DNA from: Anaerolineae bacterium
GTDB lineage: Bacteria; Chloroflexota; Anaerolineae; Aggregatilineales; J027
NCBI GenBank assembly: GCA_019913005.1
Contig: JAIOHL010000165.1
Coordinates: forward strand, 1-44,526
DNA: 44,526 nucleotides
Direction of reading: 5' to 3'
In this document: positions 8,685 through 16,957 of the stretch, one piece after another
How positions within the stretch are numbered: the stretch's first letter is position 1
Layout of the letters: every line of letters starts with the position of its first letter
Made by a program: the position numbers and the translations under genes
The notes under the pieces: generated by a model
The model's database searches: none
Told to the model about the DNA's origin: nothing
The model's input: the letters and a program-made list of their open reading frames with translations, nothing else

Positions 8685-9263
8685 ATGGCAAAAGAACAAC
8701 GTGAACAACGGGATCGTGAACAACGGCGTGACCGACGTGACCGCGAGGAAGACCGTGAGGAACTTGATGAGCGCGTGATAGACATCACTCGCGTGGCGAA
8801 AGTGGTCAAAGGTGGGCGTCATTTTGCCTTCCGCACTGTCGTCATCGTGGGTGATGGCAAAGGCCGTGTCGGAATTGGTATCGGCAAGGCCCGTAGTGTA
8901 CCCGATGCGATTCGCAAAGGTACCGAACGCGCCCGTCGCAATATGGAACGGGTAGCCCTGTCTGGAACAACGATTCCTCATCAAATTACGGCAGGGTATG
9001 GTGGTGCAGAGGTCATGCTGAAACCAGCCTCGCCCGGTACTGGTGTTATCGCAGGTGGCGGGGTGCGTGCCGTACTCGAAGCCGCCGGGGTGCGTGACAT
9101 CCTGAGCAAGAGTATGGGCAGCAACAACAGCTTGAACATTGCCCACGCGACCATGGAGTGTCTGCGCCAACTGAAAGATGTTCAGACACTGGCAGCGATG
9201 CGCGGCAAAGACCCGAACGAAGTGCGGCCTTTCTGGGAGCGTAAGCGCAATGTCGAACAATAA
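8685..9263 (+). CDS. rpsE: 30S ribosomal protein S5, with charged N-terminal extension
   Basis: The 192-aa S5 has the double-stranded RNA-binding domain ([20 protein letters not shown], residues about 40-60) and the S5 C-terminal domain ([13 protein letters not shown]-like segment and [16 protein letters not shown]). The first 30 residues are an Arg/Glu/Asp-rich low-complexity stretch (repeats of REQRDR and DRRDRE), longer than in E. coli S5. S5 acts in mRNA entry and fidelity. AGGAG precedes ATG 8685. The 3' end overlaps rpmD by 14 nt. Confidence 0.97.
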   Translation: MAKEQREQRDREQRRDRRDREEDREELDERVIDITRVAKVVKGGRHFAFRTVVIVGDGKGRVGIGIGKARSVPDAIRKGTERARRNMERVALSGTTIPHQITAGYGGAEVMLKPASPGTGVIAGGGVRAVLEAAGVRDILSKSMGSNNSLNIAHATMECLRQLKDVQTLAAMRGKDPNEVRPFWERKRNVEQ

Positions 9264-9447
9264 CAAGACTCTACGAATTACGATGACCAAAAGCCCAATC
9301 ACCGCGCAGTGGCGTCAAAAGCGCACCCTCACGGCGTTGGGCCTGCGGAAAATGCACCAGACGGTTGAAAAACCCGATAACCTCGCCGTGCGTGGCATGA
9401 TCCACAAGGTCGAGCATCTGGTGACGGTGGAAGAGGTGGAGAAGTAG
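9250..9447 (+). CDS. rpmD: 50S ribosomal protein L30
   Basis: The 65-aa L30 has [43 protein letters not shown] and a [10 protein letters not shown] end. ATG 9250 was chosen because it gives the family length and follows a GGGAGCG site inside rpsE. A longer upstream extension would overlap rpsE by over 80 nt and lacks similarity. The overlap of 14 nt matches the rpsQ/rplN arrangement. Confidence 0.96.
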   Translation: MSNNNKTLRITMTKSPITAQWRQKRTLTALGLRKMHQTVEKPDNLAVRGMIHKVEHLVTVEEVEK

Positions 9448-9449
9448 TC

Positions 9450-9986
9450 ATGAAATTACACGATCTGCAACCCGCACCGGGTTCGACCAAGAAAAAGACC
9501 CGCGTAGGGCGTGGTATCTCGGCTGGTAAGGGTAAAACCGCCGGACGTGGTACCAAAGGTCAAGGCGCACGCAGTGGCGGCGTCAAAGGCCCCTATTTTG
9601 AAGGGGGTCAGTTGCCCTTAGTGCGTCGTCTGCCCTTCAAGCGCGGCTTTACCAATGTGTTCCGCATTGAATATCAAGAAGTCAATGTGGATGTGCTGGA
9701 AGCTGTGTTTAACGCGGGCGATGTTGTCACCCCCGCAGCGCTGGCTGAAAAACGGATTGTGCGCGAGGCCGATGCACCCGTCGTCATTTTGGGCGAGGGG
9801 GAATTGACCAAGAAGCTGACCGTACAGGCCCATCGCTTCTCGAAATCCGCTAAGGAAAAAATCGAGAAGGCGGGTGGTACAGCCGAAACACTGGAACTGC
9901 TCCTGACCGGGGCACGCGCCACTGTGAAGAAGCTGCCGAAGGAACAAGTCGAAGCTCTGCGTGCCGAAAAAGCGGCCAAGAAATAG
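9450..9986 (+). CDS. rplO: 50S ribosomal protein L15, with C-terminal extension
   Basis: The 178-aa L15 starts [22 protein letters not shown] and has the glycine-rich [13 protein letters not shown] and [18 protein letters not shown] parts. The terminal domain follows ([21 protein letters not shown]). About 30 extra residues beyond the usual 145-150 form a Lys/Ala/Glu-rich tail ([20 protein letters not shown]). L15 is a late 50S assembly protein next to secY. The start lies 2 nt after rpmD, with GGTGGAG inside that gene. Confidence 0.97.
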   Translation: MKLHDLQPAPGSTKKKTRVGRGISAGKGKTAGRGTKGQGARSGGVKGPYFEGGQLPLVRRLPFKRGFTNVFRIEYQEVNVDVLEAVFNAGDVVTPAALAEKRIVREADAPVVILGEGELTKKLTVQAHRFSKSAKEKIEKAGGTAETLELLLTGARATVKKLPKEQVEALRAEKAAKK

Positions 9987-10000
9987 TCCAACAACAGGGT

Positions 10001-10023
10001 GGGGCAGGTTCAACATCTGCCCC
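10001..10023 (+). promoter_or_regulatory. Hairpin between rplO and secY
   Basis: GGGGCAG (10001-10007) pairs perfectly with CTGCCCC (10017-10023) around a 9-nt loop. Imperfect outer pairing extends it (ACAG with CTGT). A small CGCAT-T-ATGCG hairpin follows just after. There is no T run, so it is not an intrinsic terminator. It could tune secY relative to the ribosomal genes. Confidence 0.4.
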
Positions 10024-10107
10024 TCTGTCGCATTATGCGGTATGCTAGGCCCTCGTTGGGGGACATGTTTCTGAAGAAGTGTCTTACAGGACAAGGATTT
10101 TTAAACC

Positions 10108-11421
10108 ATGCTTGAAGCATTACAAAATGCCTTTCGGCTGCCGGATATTCGGCGAAAAATTTTGTTTACGCTGTTTATTCTGGTCATCTACCAATTTGCG
10201 GCGCATATCAGCGTTCCGGGTGTAGACCGTGACGTGCTAGAGGCTCTTTTTGATAATCAAGAAGGCGGTTTCCTCGGCGTGTTAGACCTGCTCTCCGGTG
10301 GGGCGGTCTCTAACTTCAGCATCATTGCCAACGGGGTGTATCCCTACATCACCGCTTCGATTATCTTGCAACTGCTGGTGCCGATTATCCCGGCGCTGGA
10401 ACGTATTGCACGCGAACCCGGTGGTCAGGACAAAATCACCCGCTACACCTACTACCTCGCTATCCCGATGGCGATTTTGCAGTCGGTTGGACAAATCAAC
10501 ATCTTTGAATCGCTTATTGAAGGCACAGGCGACCTACTCCCCGGTTTCGGCAGTGATACGCTGCTCACGATTACTGTAATTGCAACGATGACTGCTGGGA
10601 CGATGTTTGCCATTTGGCTGGGTGAACTCATCAGTGAGCAGGGCATTGGAAATGGTATTTCGATTATCATTTTCTCCGGGATTGTCTCCCGCGCCCCCTC
10701 ATCTCTCTATAACCTATTGCAAAACAACTGGTTCTACAATGCGGTTCTGTTTATCCTCTTGGTTTTCATCACCGTCGTCGTGATTGTGTTGATTCAGGAA
10801 GGTACACGGCGTATACCTGTCCAGTATGGCAAGCGGGTACGTGGTCGTAAAGTGTATGGCGGTGGAAGCACCCATATTCCGCTCAAAGTCAATACGGCGG
10901 GTATGATTCCGCTGATCTTTGCGCAGTCTATCATTACCTTCCCAGCGATTGTCGCCAGTTATTTCCCCGCAGGATCAGTTTCAGACTATCTGACCGAGAA
11001 TTTTGGCAATGCACGCGGCACGCCCTATTGGGTCATCTACTTCATTTTAGTGGTGGGTTTTACCTACTTCTATACTGACGTGATGGTACAGAACCAAAAT
11101 CTAGCGGAAAATCTGCAAAAGAATGGTGGGTTTGTGCCGGGTCTGCGCCCGGGTAAACGTACTCAGGACTACATCACAACGGTTGTGCGTCGCATCACCT
11201 TTGTCGGGGCGCTGTTCCTCGGTGCAGTGGCAATTCTGCCCGCACTCGTACAAATCTTGGACAGTGTCGTCATCGGTTCAGCCGCGAGTTCAACGAGCTT
11301 AAATGCCGCCAACGTTATCGGCCCATCCGGGTTGATTATCGTGGTCGGTGTCGTCATTGATACCATGCGCCAACTCGAAGCCCAGTTGATGATGCGTAAT
11401 TACGACGGATTCCTGCGCTAA
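10108..11421 (+). CDS. secY: Preprotein translocase subunit SecY
   Basis: The 437-aa SecY forms the protein-conducting channel of the Sec translocon in the cytoplasmic membrane. Its start LEALQNAFRLPDIRRKILFTLF, the plug region (FLGVLDLLSGGA), NGVYPYITASIILQLL, and the cytoplasmic GTRRIPVQYGKRV loop are all conserved, as are the FYTDVMVQNQNLAENLQKNGGFVPGLRPG and C-terminal GVVIDTMRQLEAQLMMRNYDGF parts. About ten hydrophobic segments are visible. The partners secE and secG are not in the window. The start follows AGGA, 121 nt after rplO. Confidence 0.98.
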   Translation: MLEALQNAFRLPDIRRKILFTLFILVIYQFAAHISVPGVDRDVLEALFDNQEGGFLGVLDLLSGGAVSNFSIIANGVYPYITASIILQLLVPIIPALERIAREPGGQDKITRYTYYLAIPMAILQSVGQINIFESLIEGTGDLLPGFGSDTLLTITVIATMTAGTMFAIWLGELISEQGIGNGISIIIFSGIVSRAPSSLYNLLQNNWFYNAVLFILLVFITVVVIVLIQEGTRRIPVQYGKRVRGRKVYGGGSTHIPLKVNTAGMIPLIFAQSIITFPAIVASYFPAGSVSDYLTENFGNARGTPYWVIYFILVVGFTYFYTDVMVQNQNLAENLQKNGGFVPGLRPGKRTQDYITTVVRRITFVGALFLGAVAILPALVQILDSVVIGSAASSTSLNAANVIGPSGLIIVVGVVIDTMRQLEAQLMMRNYDGFLR

Positions 11422-11439
11422 GGATAAGGTTGGTATAAC

Positions 11440-12087
11440 ATGGGTACGTACATCATATTGATGGGTGTACAAGGGTCTGGAAAAGGGACGCAGGCGGTAA
11501 TTCTTAAAGAAAAGCTGGGCCTGCCCCACGTTTCGACTGGTGATCTGTTCCGGGCCATGAAAACATTGGATACCCCTCTGGCGCGGCGCGTGCAAGACCT
11601 GATGCGCGGGGGCAATCTTGTTCCAGACGATGTAACCAACGAGGTTGTGCGAGATCGGCTTTCGCAACCCGATGCCCAAAACGGCGTCATTTTGGATGGT
11701 TATCCACGCACCCGCGACCAAGCGGAGTTTTTGGATAAGCTGTTGGCCGAAAAACACGAGAAGGTCTCCTTCGTAGCACTCTTTAAACTGGATCGTGAAA
11801 CCGCGATCCAGCGCAGCGAAGGCCGCCGCTATTCCCAAGACAAGCAGCGCGTCTACAATATTTATTTCAATCCACCCAAGCGTGATGGAATAGACGATGT
11901 GGATGGGCAGCCACTCATTCAACGCGCCGACGATTATCGTGAGGCCGTTGAAAAACGCATTGATTTGTATTTTACGGAAACCGCGCCGCTGATCGAATAC
12001 TATGCAGCGAAAGGTCTGGTGCGTGAATTCAATGCCGACCAACCCATTGAAAAAGTGGCGTCGGATGTGATGTCGGTAATCCAGTAG
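11440..12087 (+). CDS. adk: Adenylate kinase
   Basis: The 215-aa enzyme interconverts ATP + AMP and 2 ADP. It has the P-loop GVQGSGKGTQA (residues 9-19), the AMP-binding HVSTGDLFR and DGYPRTRDQAEFL motifs, and a LID with NPPKRDGIDDVDGQPLIQRADD. Cysteine pairs that hold zinc in many adenylate kinase LIDs are absent (SQDK instead of CXXC), so a zinc-free LID is expected. secY-adk-map is a common order. It starts 18 nt after secY. Confidence 0.97.
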   Translation: MGTYIILMGVQGSGKGTQAVILKEKLGLPHVSTGDLFRAMKTLDTPLARRVQDLMRGGNLVPDDVTNEVVRDRLSQPDAQNGVILDGYPRTRDQAEFLDKLLAEKHEKVSFVALFKLDRETAIQRSEGRRYSQDKQRVYNIYFNPPKRDGIDDVDGQPLIQRADDYREAVEKRIDLYFTETAPLIEYYAAKGLVREFNADQPIEKVASDVMSVIQ

Positions 12088-12098
12088 GCAGTTGCAGC

Positions 12099-12893
12099 AT
12101 GGCTATCCAGACCAAGACCGCGCAAGAAATTCGGCTGATGCGTGAAGCAGGGCGAATTGTCGCACGGGCACATGAAGCGATGCGCGAAAAAATCCGACCC
12201 GGCATGAACACGCTGGAGTTCGATAAAATTGTGATGCGGGTGTTTGAGCAGCACAAAGCGTTTCCGGCCTTTTTGGGTTATCCCTATGGCAGCAAGCATC
12301 CGTTTCCGGCCAGTGTGACGGTGAGTATCAATGATGAGTTGGTGCATGGCATCCCTAGCAAAAGCCGGCTTTTGCAAGAGGGGGATATTGTCTCACTTGA
12401 TACGGGGTGCATCTATCAGGGGTTTGTGGGAGATGCGGCCTACAGTTATGGCGTCGGCAGTATTACCCCCGAAGCCCAACGGTTGCTAGAGGTCACAGAA
12501 GCGGCCCTGATGGAAGCCATTCGCGCCTCGGTAGTTGGGCATGATGTCAGCCATGTCGCCAAAGCCATTCAGCATTACGCCGAAAGCAATGGCTATAGCG
12601 TGGTGCGGGGCTACACTGGACATGGAGTGGGGCGCAAGATGCACGAAGACCCCCAAGTGCCGTGTTGGTGGCCTAGCCCTAATCGTCGCCAGCGCTTGAA
12701 AAGCACCAAAGCGGCGCTGCTCAAACCGGGGATGACTATCGCCATCGAACCCATGATTATCGCCGGACATCCTGCAACACAGGTGTTAGACGATCACTGG
12801 ACGGTGGTGATTGCCGATGGGTCGTTGTGTGCCCACTTTGAACACAGCATCGCTATTACCGAGGGTGAACCTGAAATCTTGACGCTACTGTGA
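12099..12893 (+). CDS. map: Methionine aminopeptidase type I, with insertion
   Basis: The 264-aa enzyme removes the N-terminal Met from nascent proteins. All five metal ligands are present: D101, D112, H175, E217 and E248. They match E. coli D97, D108, H171, E204 and E235, but the offset jumps from 4 to 13 between H175 and E217. A nine-residue insertion (within CWWPSPNRRQRLKSTKAAL) therefore replaces the usual NYG loop next to the active site. No frameshift is evident. It lies 11 nt after adk. The start has only a weak purine site. Confidence 0.95.
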   Translation: MAIQTKTAQEIRLMREAGRIVARAHEAMREKIRPGMNTLEFDKIVMRVFEQHKAFPAFLGYPYGSKHPFPASVTVSINDELVHGIPSKSRLLQEGDIVSLDTGCIYQGFVGDAAYSYGVGSITPEAQRLLEVTEAALMEAIRASVVGHDVSHVAKAIQHYAESNGYSVVRGYTGHGVGRKMHEDPQVPCWWPSPNRRQRLKSTKAALLKPGMTIAIEPMIIAGHPATQVLDDHWTVVIADGSLCAHFEHSIAITEGEPEILTLL

Positions 12894-12989
12894 AAATCCT
12901 CAGTAATTAGGTCTGGTCAGGCTAGTGGATTTCTGATAATATGGAATGTCGCCATGCGGCGCAAAGCTTTGAGGAGAATTTAGTAACAA

Positions 12990-13376
12990 ATGGCACGTAT
13001 TGAAGGGGTAGATTTACCCCGCAACAAGCGAGTTGGAATCGCGTTGCAGTACATTTACGGCATTGGTAAGACGCGCAGTAATGCAATCATGGAAAAAACG
13101 GGGATTAACCCGCAAATCCGCGTCTTTGACCTCACCGAAGATCAGGTCGCACTGCTGCGTGAAGCGGTGGGTAGCTATCTGGTCGAGGCTGATCTGCGCC
13201 GCGAAGTGCAATTGAACATCAAGCGGCTCATTGAAATTGGCAGCTATCGCGGTCTGCGTCATCGTCGCAGTTTACCCGTGCGCGGTCAACGTACTCGTAC
13301 CAACGCCCGTACCCGTAAAGGGCCGAAAAAGACGGTCCCCGGTCGTGGTCGTCGTCGCGGCGCGAAGAAGAAGTAA
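12990..13376 (+). CDS. rpsM: 30S ribosomal protein S13
   Basis: The 128-aa S13 has [25 protein letters not shown], the helix-two-turn-helix RNA-binding region and the basic C-terminal [24 protein letters not shown] tail that contacts P-site tRNA. A GAGGAG site lies 13 nt before ATG 12990, a rather long spacer. infA and rpmJ, often found just upstream, are missing from the 96-nt gap after map. Confidence 0.97.
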   Translation: MARIEGVDLPRNKRVGIALQYIYGIGKTRSNAIMEKTGINPQIRVFDLTEDQVALLREAVGSYLVEADLRREVQLNIKRLIEIGSYRGLRHRRSLPVRGQRTRTNARTRKGPKKTVPGRGRRRGAKKK

Positions 13377-13484
13377 TCAGGCTGGTTGTATTGGCTGGCC
13401 TGTTGTTCCCGGCAAACAAACAAGCAATAGCAGTGGCGCGGGGAAACATACGTACCTCGCGCTCAACTTATCTAGGAGTAAAGT

Positions 13485-13877
13485 ATGGGAAAAACTCGTC
13501 GTGGAGCAACGACCAAAAAGACACGTCGCAGTGTTCCGTATGGTCAAGCGCACATTCATGCTACCTTTAACAACACCATTGTTTCGATGACCGATCAGCA
13601 GGGCAATGTCATTTGCTGGTCAAGCGCCGGAACCAACGGGTTTAAGGGCAGCCGCAAGAGTACCCCGTATGCGGCCCGTGTCGCTGCGGCTCATGCGTCG
13701 GATGTGGCAAAAGAATTTGGGATGCAGGAAGTGGACATCTTTGTCAAAGGCCCCGGCCCCGGTCGTGAACAGGCAATTCGTGCTATTCAGGGCAGTGGCT
13801 TAAAGGTACGTTCGATTTCAGATGTGACGCCTGTACCACATAACGGGGTACGCCCGCCCAAAAAGCGCCGCGTCTAG
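13485..13877 (+). CDS. rpsK: 30S ribosomal protein S11
   Basis: The 130-aa S11 has [43 protein letters not shown] and the C-terminal [16 protein letters not shown] and [19 protein letters not shown]11 lies on the 30S platform near the anti-Shine-Dalgarno region. An excellent TAGGAG site precedes ATG 13485. It is separated from rpsM by 108 nt with no visible gene. Confidence 0.98.
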   Translation: MGKTRRGATTKKTRRSVPYGQAHIHATFNNTIVSMTDQQGNVICWSSAGTNGFKGSRKSTPYAARVAAAHASDVAKEFGMQEVDIFVKGPGPGREQAIRAIQGSGLKVRSISDVTPVPHNGVRPPKKRRV

Positions 13878-13982
13878 CCCTGTTGGGGTAGTGATCTATC
13901 TCAATGCAGATCGTTCTTATAAGACAACTGAATATCATTATTCGGTGTAAACACACATTAGCTGTGGAGGAAGCCCAAAACT

Positions 13983-14627
13983 ATGGCTCGTTATACTGGC
14001 CCAGTTTGTAAGCTGTGCCGCCGCGAAGGCGAAAAATTGTTTTTGAAAGGCTCACGCTGCCTTTCACCCAAGTGCGCGATTGAACGTCGTGCCTATCCCC
14101 CCGGTCAACATGGTCGTGATACCCAGTTCCGCCGGGGCCGCGCTTCCGACTTTGCGTTGCAACTACGCGAGAAGCAGAAGGCCCGCCGGGTGTATGGTGT
14201 TTTGGAACGCCAATTCCGTCGTTATTTCCGTGAGGCGCTGCGTCGTCCCGGTCTAACTGGTGCCAATTTATTGGTGCTGCTCGAAAGCCGCCTCGACAAT
14301 GTGGTCTATCGGATGGGTCTCGCCGATTCCCGCGCCCATGCTCGTCAGTTGGTGCAACATGGACACTTTGTGGTCAATGGCATTGCGACCAACATTCCTT
14401 CCTATCTGGTTCGTCCGGGTGATGAACTGACCGTCCGCGATGGCAGCCGTAACCGGAAATATTTCCGTGAACTACCTGCCTTTGTAGAATCCCGCCCGAG
14501 ATCACCTGAATGGGTTGAATTTGATTTAAACGGGATGAAAGGCACGGTCTTGCGCCTGCCCGAACGTCGTGAAATTGACCTGCCACTGAACGAGCAGTTG
14601 ATTGTCGAGTATTATTCCGCCCGCTAA
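13983..14627 (+). CDS. rpsD: 30S ribosomal protein S4, zinc type
   Basis: The 214-aa S4 starts [20 protein letters not shown]. It carries four N-terminal cysteines (C9, C12, C26, C31), a zinc-binding form found in many bacteria. The S4 RNA-binding domain follows ([38 protein letters not shown]). S4 nucleates 30S assembly and in E. coli represses the alpha operon. A GGAGG site precedes ATG 13983; the gap from rpsK is 105 nt. Confidence 0.98.
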   Translation: MARYTGPVCKLCRREGEKLFLKGSRCLSPKCAIERRAYPPGQHGRDTQFRRGRASDFALQLREKQKARRVYGVLERQFRRYFREALRRPGLTGANLLVLLESRLDNVVYRMGLADSRAHARQLVQHGHFVVNGIATNIPSYLVRPGDELTVRDGSRNRKYFRELPAFVESRPRSPEWVEFDLNGMKGTVLRLPERREIDLPLNEQLIVEYYSAR

Positions 14628-14640
14628 CGCTGGCAGAAAT

Positions 14641-14675
14641 GGTTTCCGGCGGATTTCCGCAATTTGCCGGGAACC
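14641..14675 (+). promoter_or_regulatory. Hairpin between rpsD and rpoA
   Basis: GGTTTCCGGC (14641-14650) pairs with GCCGGGAACC (14666-14675), ten pairs including one G-U. An alternative inner stem GCGGA/TCCGC (14649-14653 with 14656-14660) competes with its base. No T tract follows. It sits right after rpsD, so translational or processing control of rpoA is possible but unproven. Confidence 0.45.
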
Positions 14676-14716
14676 GCTAGTCAGACCTATCGCCCGTTTA
14701 GTCTAGGAGGCGGTTT

Positions 14717-15694
14717 GTGAGCATTAACAACATGGTGTTACCAAAAATTGAGCCGGATGCGACCACACGTAGCTATGGGCGGTTTATCGTCAGCCCATTG
14801 GAGCGTGGATTTGGGACGACCATCGGCAACGCGCTGCGTCGGATTCTGCTGTCTTCGTTAGAAGGCGCAGCTATCACGTCGCTGCGAGTGACAGGGGTGC
14901 CGCACGAGTTTTCGGCCATCCCGGACGTCAAAGAAGATATGACGCAGTTAATTTTGCAGGTCAAGAAACTGCGCCTCAAACTGCTGGGTGAAGAATCGGC
15001 GCGGCTGTATCTAAACAAGCGCGGCCCGGCTGAAGTCACTGCGGCTGACCTGCAAGTGCCACCTTCGGTTGAAATCATCAACCCCGATCTGTTCCTGTTC
15101 ACCATTGATACGCCTAATGCAACGGTGGAGATGGAATTTAAGGTCGAAAGTGGGCGGGGACACTCGCCTGCCGATGATCGCACCCGCCTGCCGATTGGCG
15201 AAGTGCCTGTAGATGCGATTTTCAGCCCCATCCGCCGCGTCAATTTTGAAGTTGAACGTGCCCGTGTGGGTCAGAAAACCAACTACGACCGACTGGTGTT
15301 GGAAATTTGGACGGATGGGACGATCTCACCCGATGAAGCCATGAGCCAAGCGGCCCGCATTTTGATGGAACACTTGGCAACCATCGCACGGCTAAAGATC
15401 GAAGACTGGACGCTTCCCGGCACAAGTATGCCGCCCGTCGTCGAAGAAGGCAGTAAACGAGGGCCAGCGCCCGAATTTTATGAAATTCCGATTGAGCAGC
15501 TTGATTTGAGTGTTCGCGTGTTCAATTCACTGAAGCGTACTGGCATCACCACTGTGGGTGAAGTGCTGGAAATGCTGGAGCGTGGAACAGATGCGATGCT
15601 GGCGATCCGCAACTTTGGTGAGAAATCGTTGGAAGAACTCACGACCCTGCTCCGAGAAAAAGGTTTTCTCGCCAAAGAGGAATCGGATTCCTAG
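14717..15694 (+). CDS. rpoA: DNA-directed RNA polymerase subunit alpha
   Basis: The 325-aa alpha subunit has the NTD with FIVSPLERGFGTTIGNALRRILLSSLEG (dimerisation and core assembly) and the CTD from about residue 250. The CTD contains LDLSVRVFNSLKRTGITTVGEV and NFGEKSLEEL, the helix-hairpin-helix that contacts UP elements and activators. Start GTG 14717 has a strong TAGGAGG (14704-14710). It is flanked by rpsD and rplQ as in the alpha operon. Confidence 0.98.
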   Translation: MSINNMVLPKIEPDATTRSYGRFIVSPLERGFGTTIGNALRRILLSSLEGAAITSLRVTGVPHEFSAIPDVKEDMTQLILQVKKLRLKLLGEESARLYLNKRGPAEVTAADLQVPPSVEIINPDLFLFTIDTPNATVEMEFKVESGRGHSPADDRTRLPIGEVPVDAIFSPIRRVNFEVERARVGQKTNYDRLVLEIWTDGTISPDEAMSQAARILMEHLATIARLKIEDWTLPGTSMPPVVEEGSKRGPAPEFYEIPIEQLDLSVRVFNSLKRTGITTVGEVLEMLERGTDAMLAIRNFGEKSLEELTTLLREKGFLAKEESDS

Positions 15695-15733
15695 TACCAA
15701 GCAAGAGTGCTTTAACGCGCAAGGAATAAGATC

Positions 15734-16135
15734 ATGCGACATCGTGTAGCAGGCAAGAAACTGAGTCGGGATTACGATCATCGTCGGGCGCTGCGGCGTA
15801 ACCTGATGGTTGCCCTGATTCAAAACGAAAAAATCAAGACCACCGAAGCCAAGGCCGATTTGATTCGTGCCGAAATGGAAAAACTGGTCACCAAAGCCAA
15901 GCAAGGGTTGGCTCATCCCGACCCAGCCCGGGCCGTTCATGCACGCCGTATTGTGCTGGCACGCCTCGGCAACAACCGGGATGCCATGCTCAAGCTGTTT
16001 GACGAACTGGCTCCGCGTTTTGCGGATCGGCCCGGCGGTTACACCCGCACCTATAAATTGGGGTTGCGTAAGGGTGATGCCGCACCGATGGTACAAATAG
16101 AATTCCTTCCGTCGGAGGCCGACGAGGAAGCCTAG
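15734..16135 (+). CDS. rplQ: 50S ribosomal protein L17
   Basis: The 133-aa L17 starts MRHRVAGKKLSRDYDHRRALRRNL. It has IQNEKIKTTEAKADLIRAEMEKLVTKAK and the GGYTRTYKLGLRKGDAAPMVQIEFL end, with a short acidic tail. L17 is a 50S protein near the tunnel exit. An AAGGAA site precedes the ATG. Its stop directly abuts the truA start codon. Confidence 0.97.
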   Translation: MRHRVAGKKLSRDYDHRRALRRNLMVALIQNEKIKTTEAKADLIRAEMEKLVTKAKQGLAHPDPARAVHARRIVLARLGNNRDAMLKLFDELAPRFADRPGGYTRTYKLGLRKGDAAPMVQIEFLPSEADEEA

Positions 16136-16882
16136 TTGCGACTGGCAGGCCGCTTGGCATATGATGGCACGTTGTACTGCGGTTTCCAACGGCAGCGTGC
16201 TGAATTGCCCAGTATCCAAGCGACGGTAGAACAAGCCTTGACCCAAGTGATAGACGAGAAAATCACCATCACCGGGGCAGGGCGCACTGACACGGGGGTA
16301 CATGCCAGCGGTCAAGTGATTGCCTTTGATGTAGCGTGGAAACATACGGCTGAGGAGCTGCTCAAGGCAATCAATATTCATCTTCCAAACGATATTGCGT
16401 TGCAATCGTTAAGGGAGGTCGCGGAGAGTTTCCATCCGCGTTATGCTGCCCTCAGCCGCACGTACCTTTACAGACTCTATATCTCGCCAACCCGCGACCC
16501 CCTGCGTGAGCGGTATGCGTGGCATCGGCACTTGCCTCTGAATATAGAGGCGATGCTGGAGGCCATTCAACTACTGCGTGGGGAACACAACTTTGCTACT
16601 TTTGGGACGCCTCCAAAAGGAGAAAATACCGTGCGGGTCATGACCTTGACCCAGATCGAAGCGGTGCGCGATGAGCTGCACGTAATGTTAACCGCCAACG
16701 CATTTCTCAAGCGGATGGTACGCAGTATTGTCGGCACGTTGGTCGAGGTAGGGCGAGGCAAAATGAATGTGGCAGAATTTACTGCGGCATTCCGGTCTGC
16801 CAACCGTAAAATGGCTGGGACAAGCGCCCCGCCGCATGGACTAACCCTGACCCATGTGGTGTACAACGACTATCAATTTTGA
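16136..16882 (+). CDS. truA: tRNA pseudouridine(38-40) synthase
   Basis: The 248-aa enzyme converts uridines 38-40 of tRNA to pseudouridine. It has AYDGTLYCGFQRQ at the start, the catalytic GRTDTGVHASGQVIAF motif (Asp of RTDTG), YRLYISPTRDPL and FLKRMVRSIVGTLVEVGRGK. Start TTG 16136 touches the rplQ stop and is needed for the conserved first strand; GAGGAAG inside rplQ is the ribosome site. The rplQ-truA-rplM-rpsI order is common in Gram-positive relatives. Confidence 0.96.
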   Translation: MRLAGRLAYDGTLYCGFQRQRAELPSIQATVEQALTQVIDEKITITGAGRTDTGVHASGQVIAFDVAWKHTAEELLKAINIHLPNDIALQSLREVAESFHPRYAALSRTYLYRLYISPTRDPLRERYAWHRHLPLNIEAMLEAIQLLRGEHNFATFGTPPKGENTVRVMTLTQIEAVRDELHVMLTANAFLKRMVRSIVGTLVEVGRGKMNVAEFTAAFRSANRKMAGTSAPPHGLTLTHVVYNDYQF

Positions 16883-16901
16883 TAACAGGGAAAGCAGGAT
16901 T

Positions 16902-16947
16902 CTCCGGCTGGTGGACACAGAAAGCCGATGACGCCGGAGGCTTTTTT
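16902..16947 (+). terminator. Terminator-like hairpin with alternative stem before rplM
   Basis: CTCCGGC (16902-16908) pairs with GCCGGAG (16933-16939), followed by TTTTTT (16942-16947). A competing shorter stem CGGCT/AGCCG (16905-16909 with 16923-16927) uses the same 5' arm. The T run ends immediately before the rplM GGAGG. This layout fits an attenuator or autoregulatory leader for rplM-rpsI, comparable in position to known L13 leaders, but it is inferred by eye. Confidence 0.55.
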
Positions 16948-16957
16948 GGAGGAAAAG

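Noticed and set aside
8172-9302. A 376-codon open frame on the minus strand across rplF, rplR and rpsE
   Set aside because: It lies wholly opposite recognised ribosomal genes, has no family similarity and reflects codon bias of the opposite strand.
11299-12042. A 247-codon open frame on the minus strand opposite secY and adk
   Set aside because: It mirrors adk and secY with no motif or ribosome site of its own.
12935-12940. GATAAT as a -10 promoter before rpsM
   Set aside because: No convincing -35 lies 16-18 nt upstream; the sequence is too common in this AT-rich gap.
16928-16957. Ten-residue upstream extension of L13 from ATG 16928
   Set aside because: It runs through the hairpin and T tract, and ATG 16958 has the GGAGG site and the conserved start.
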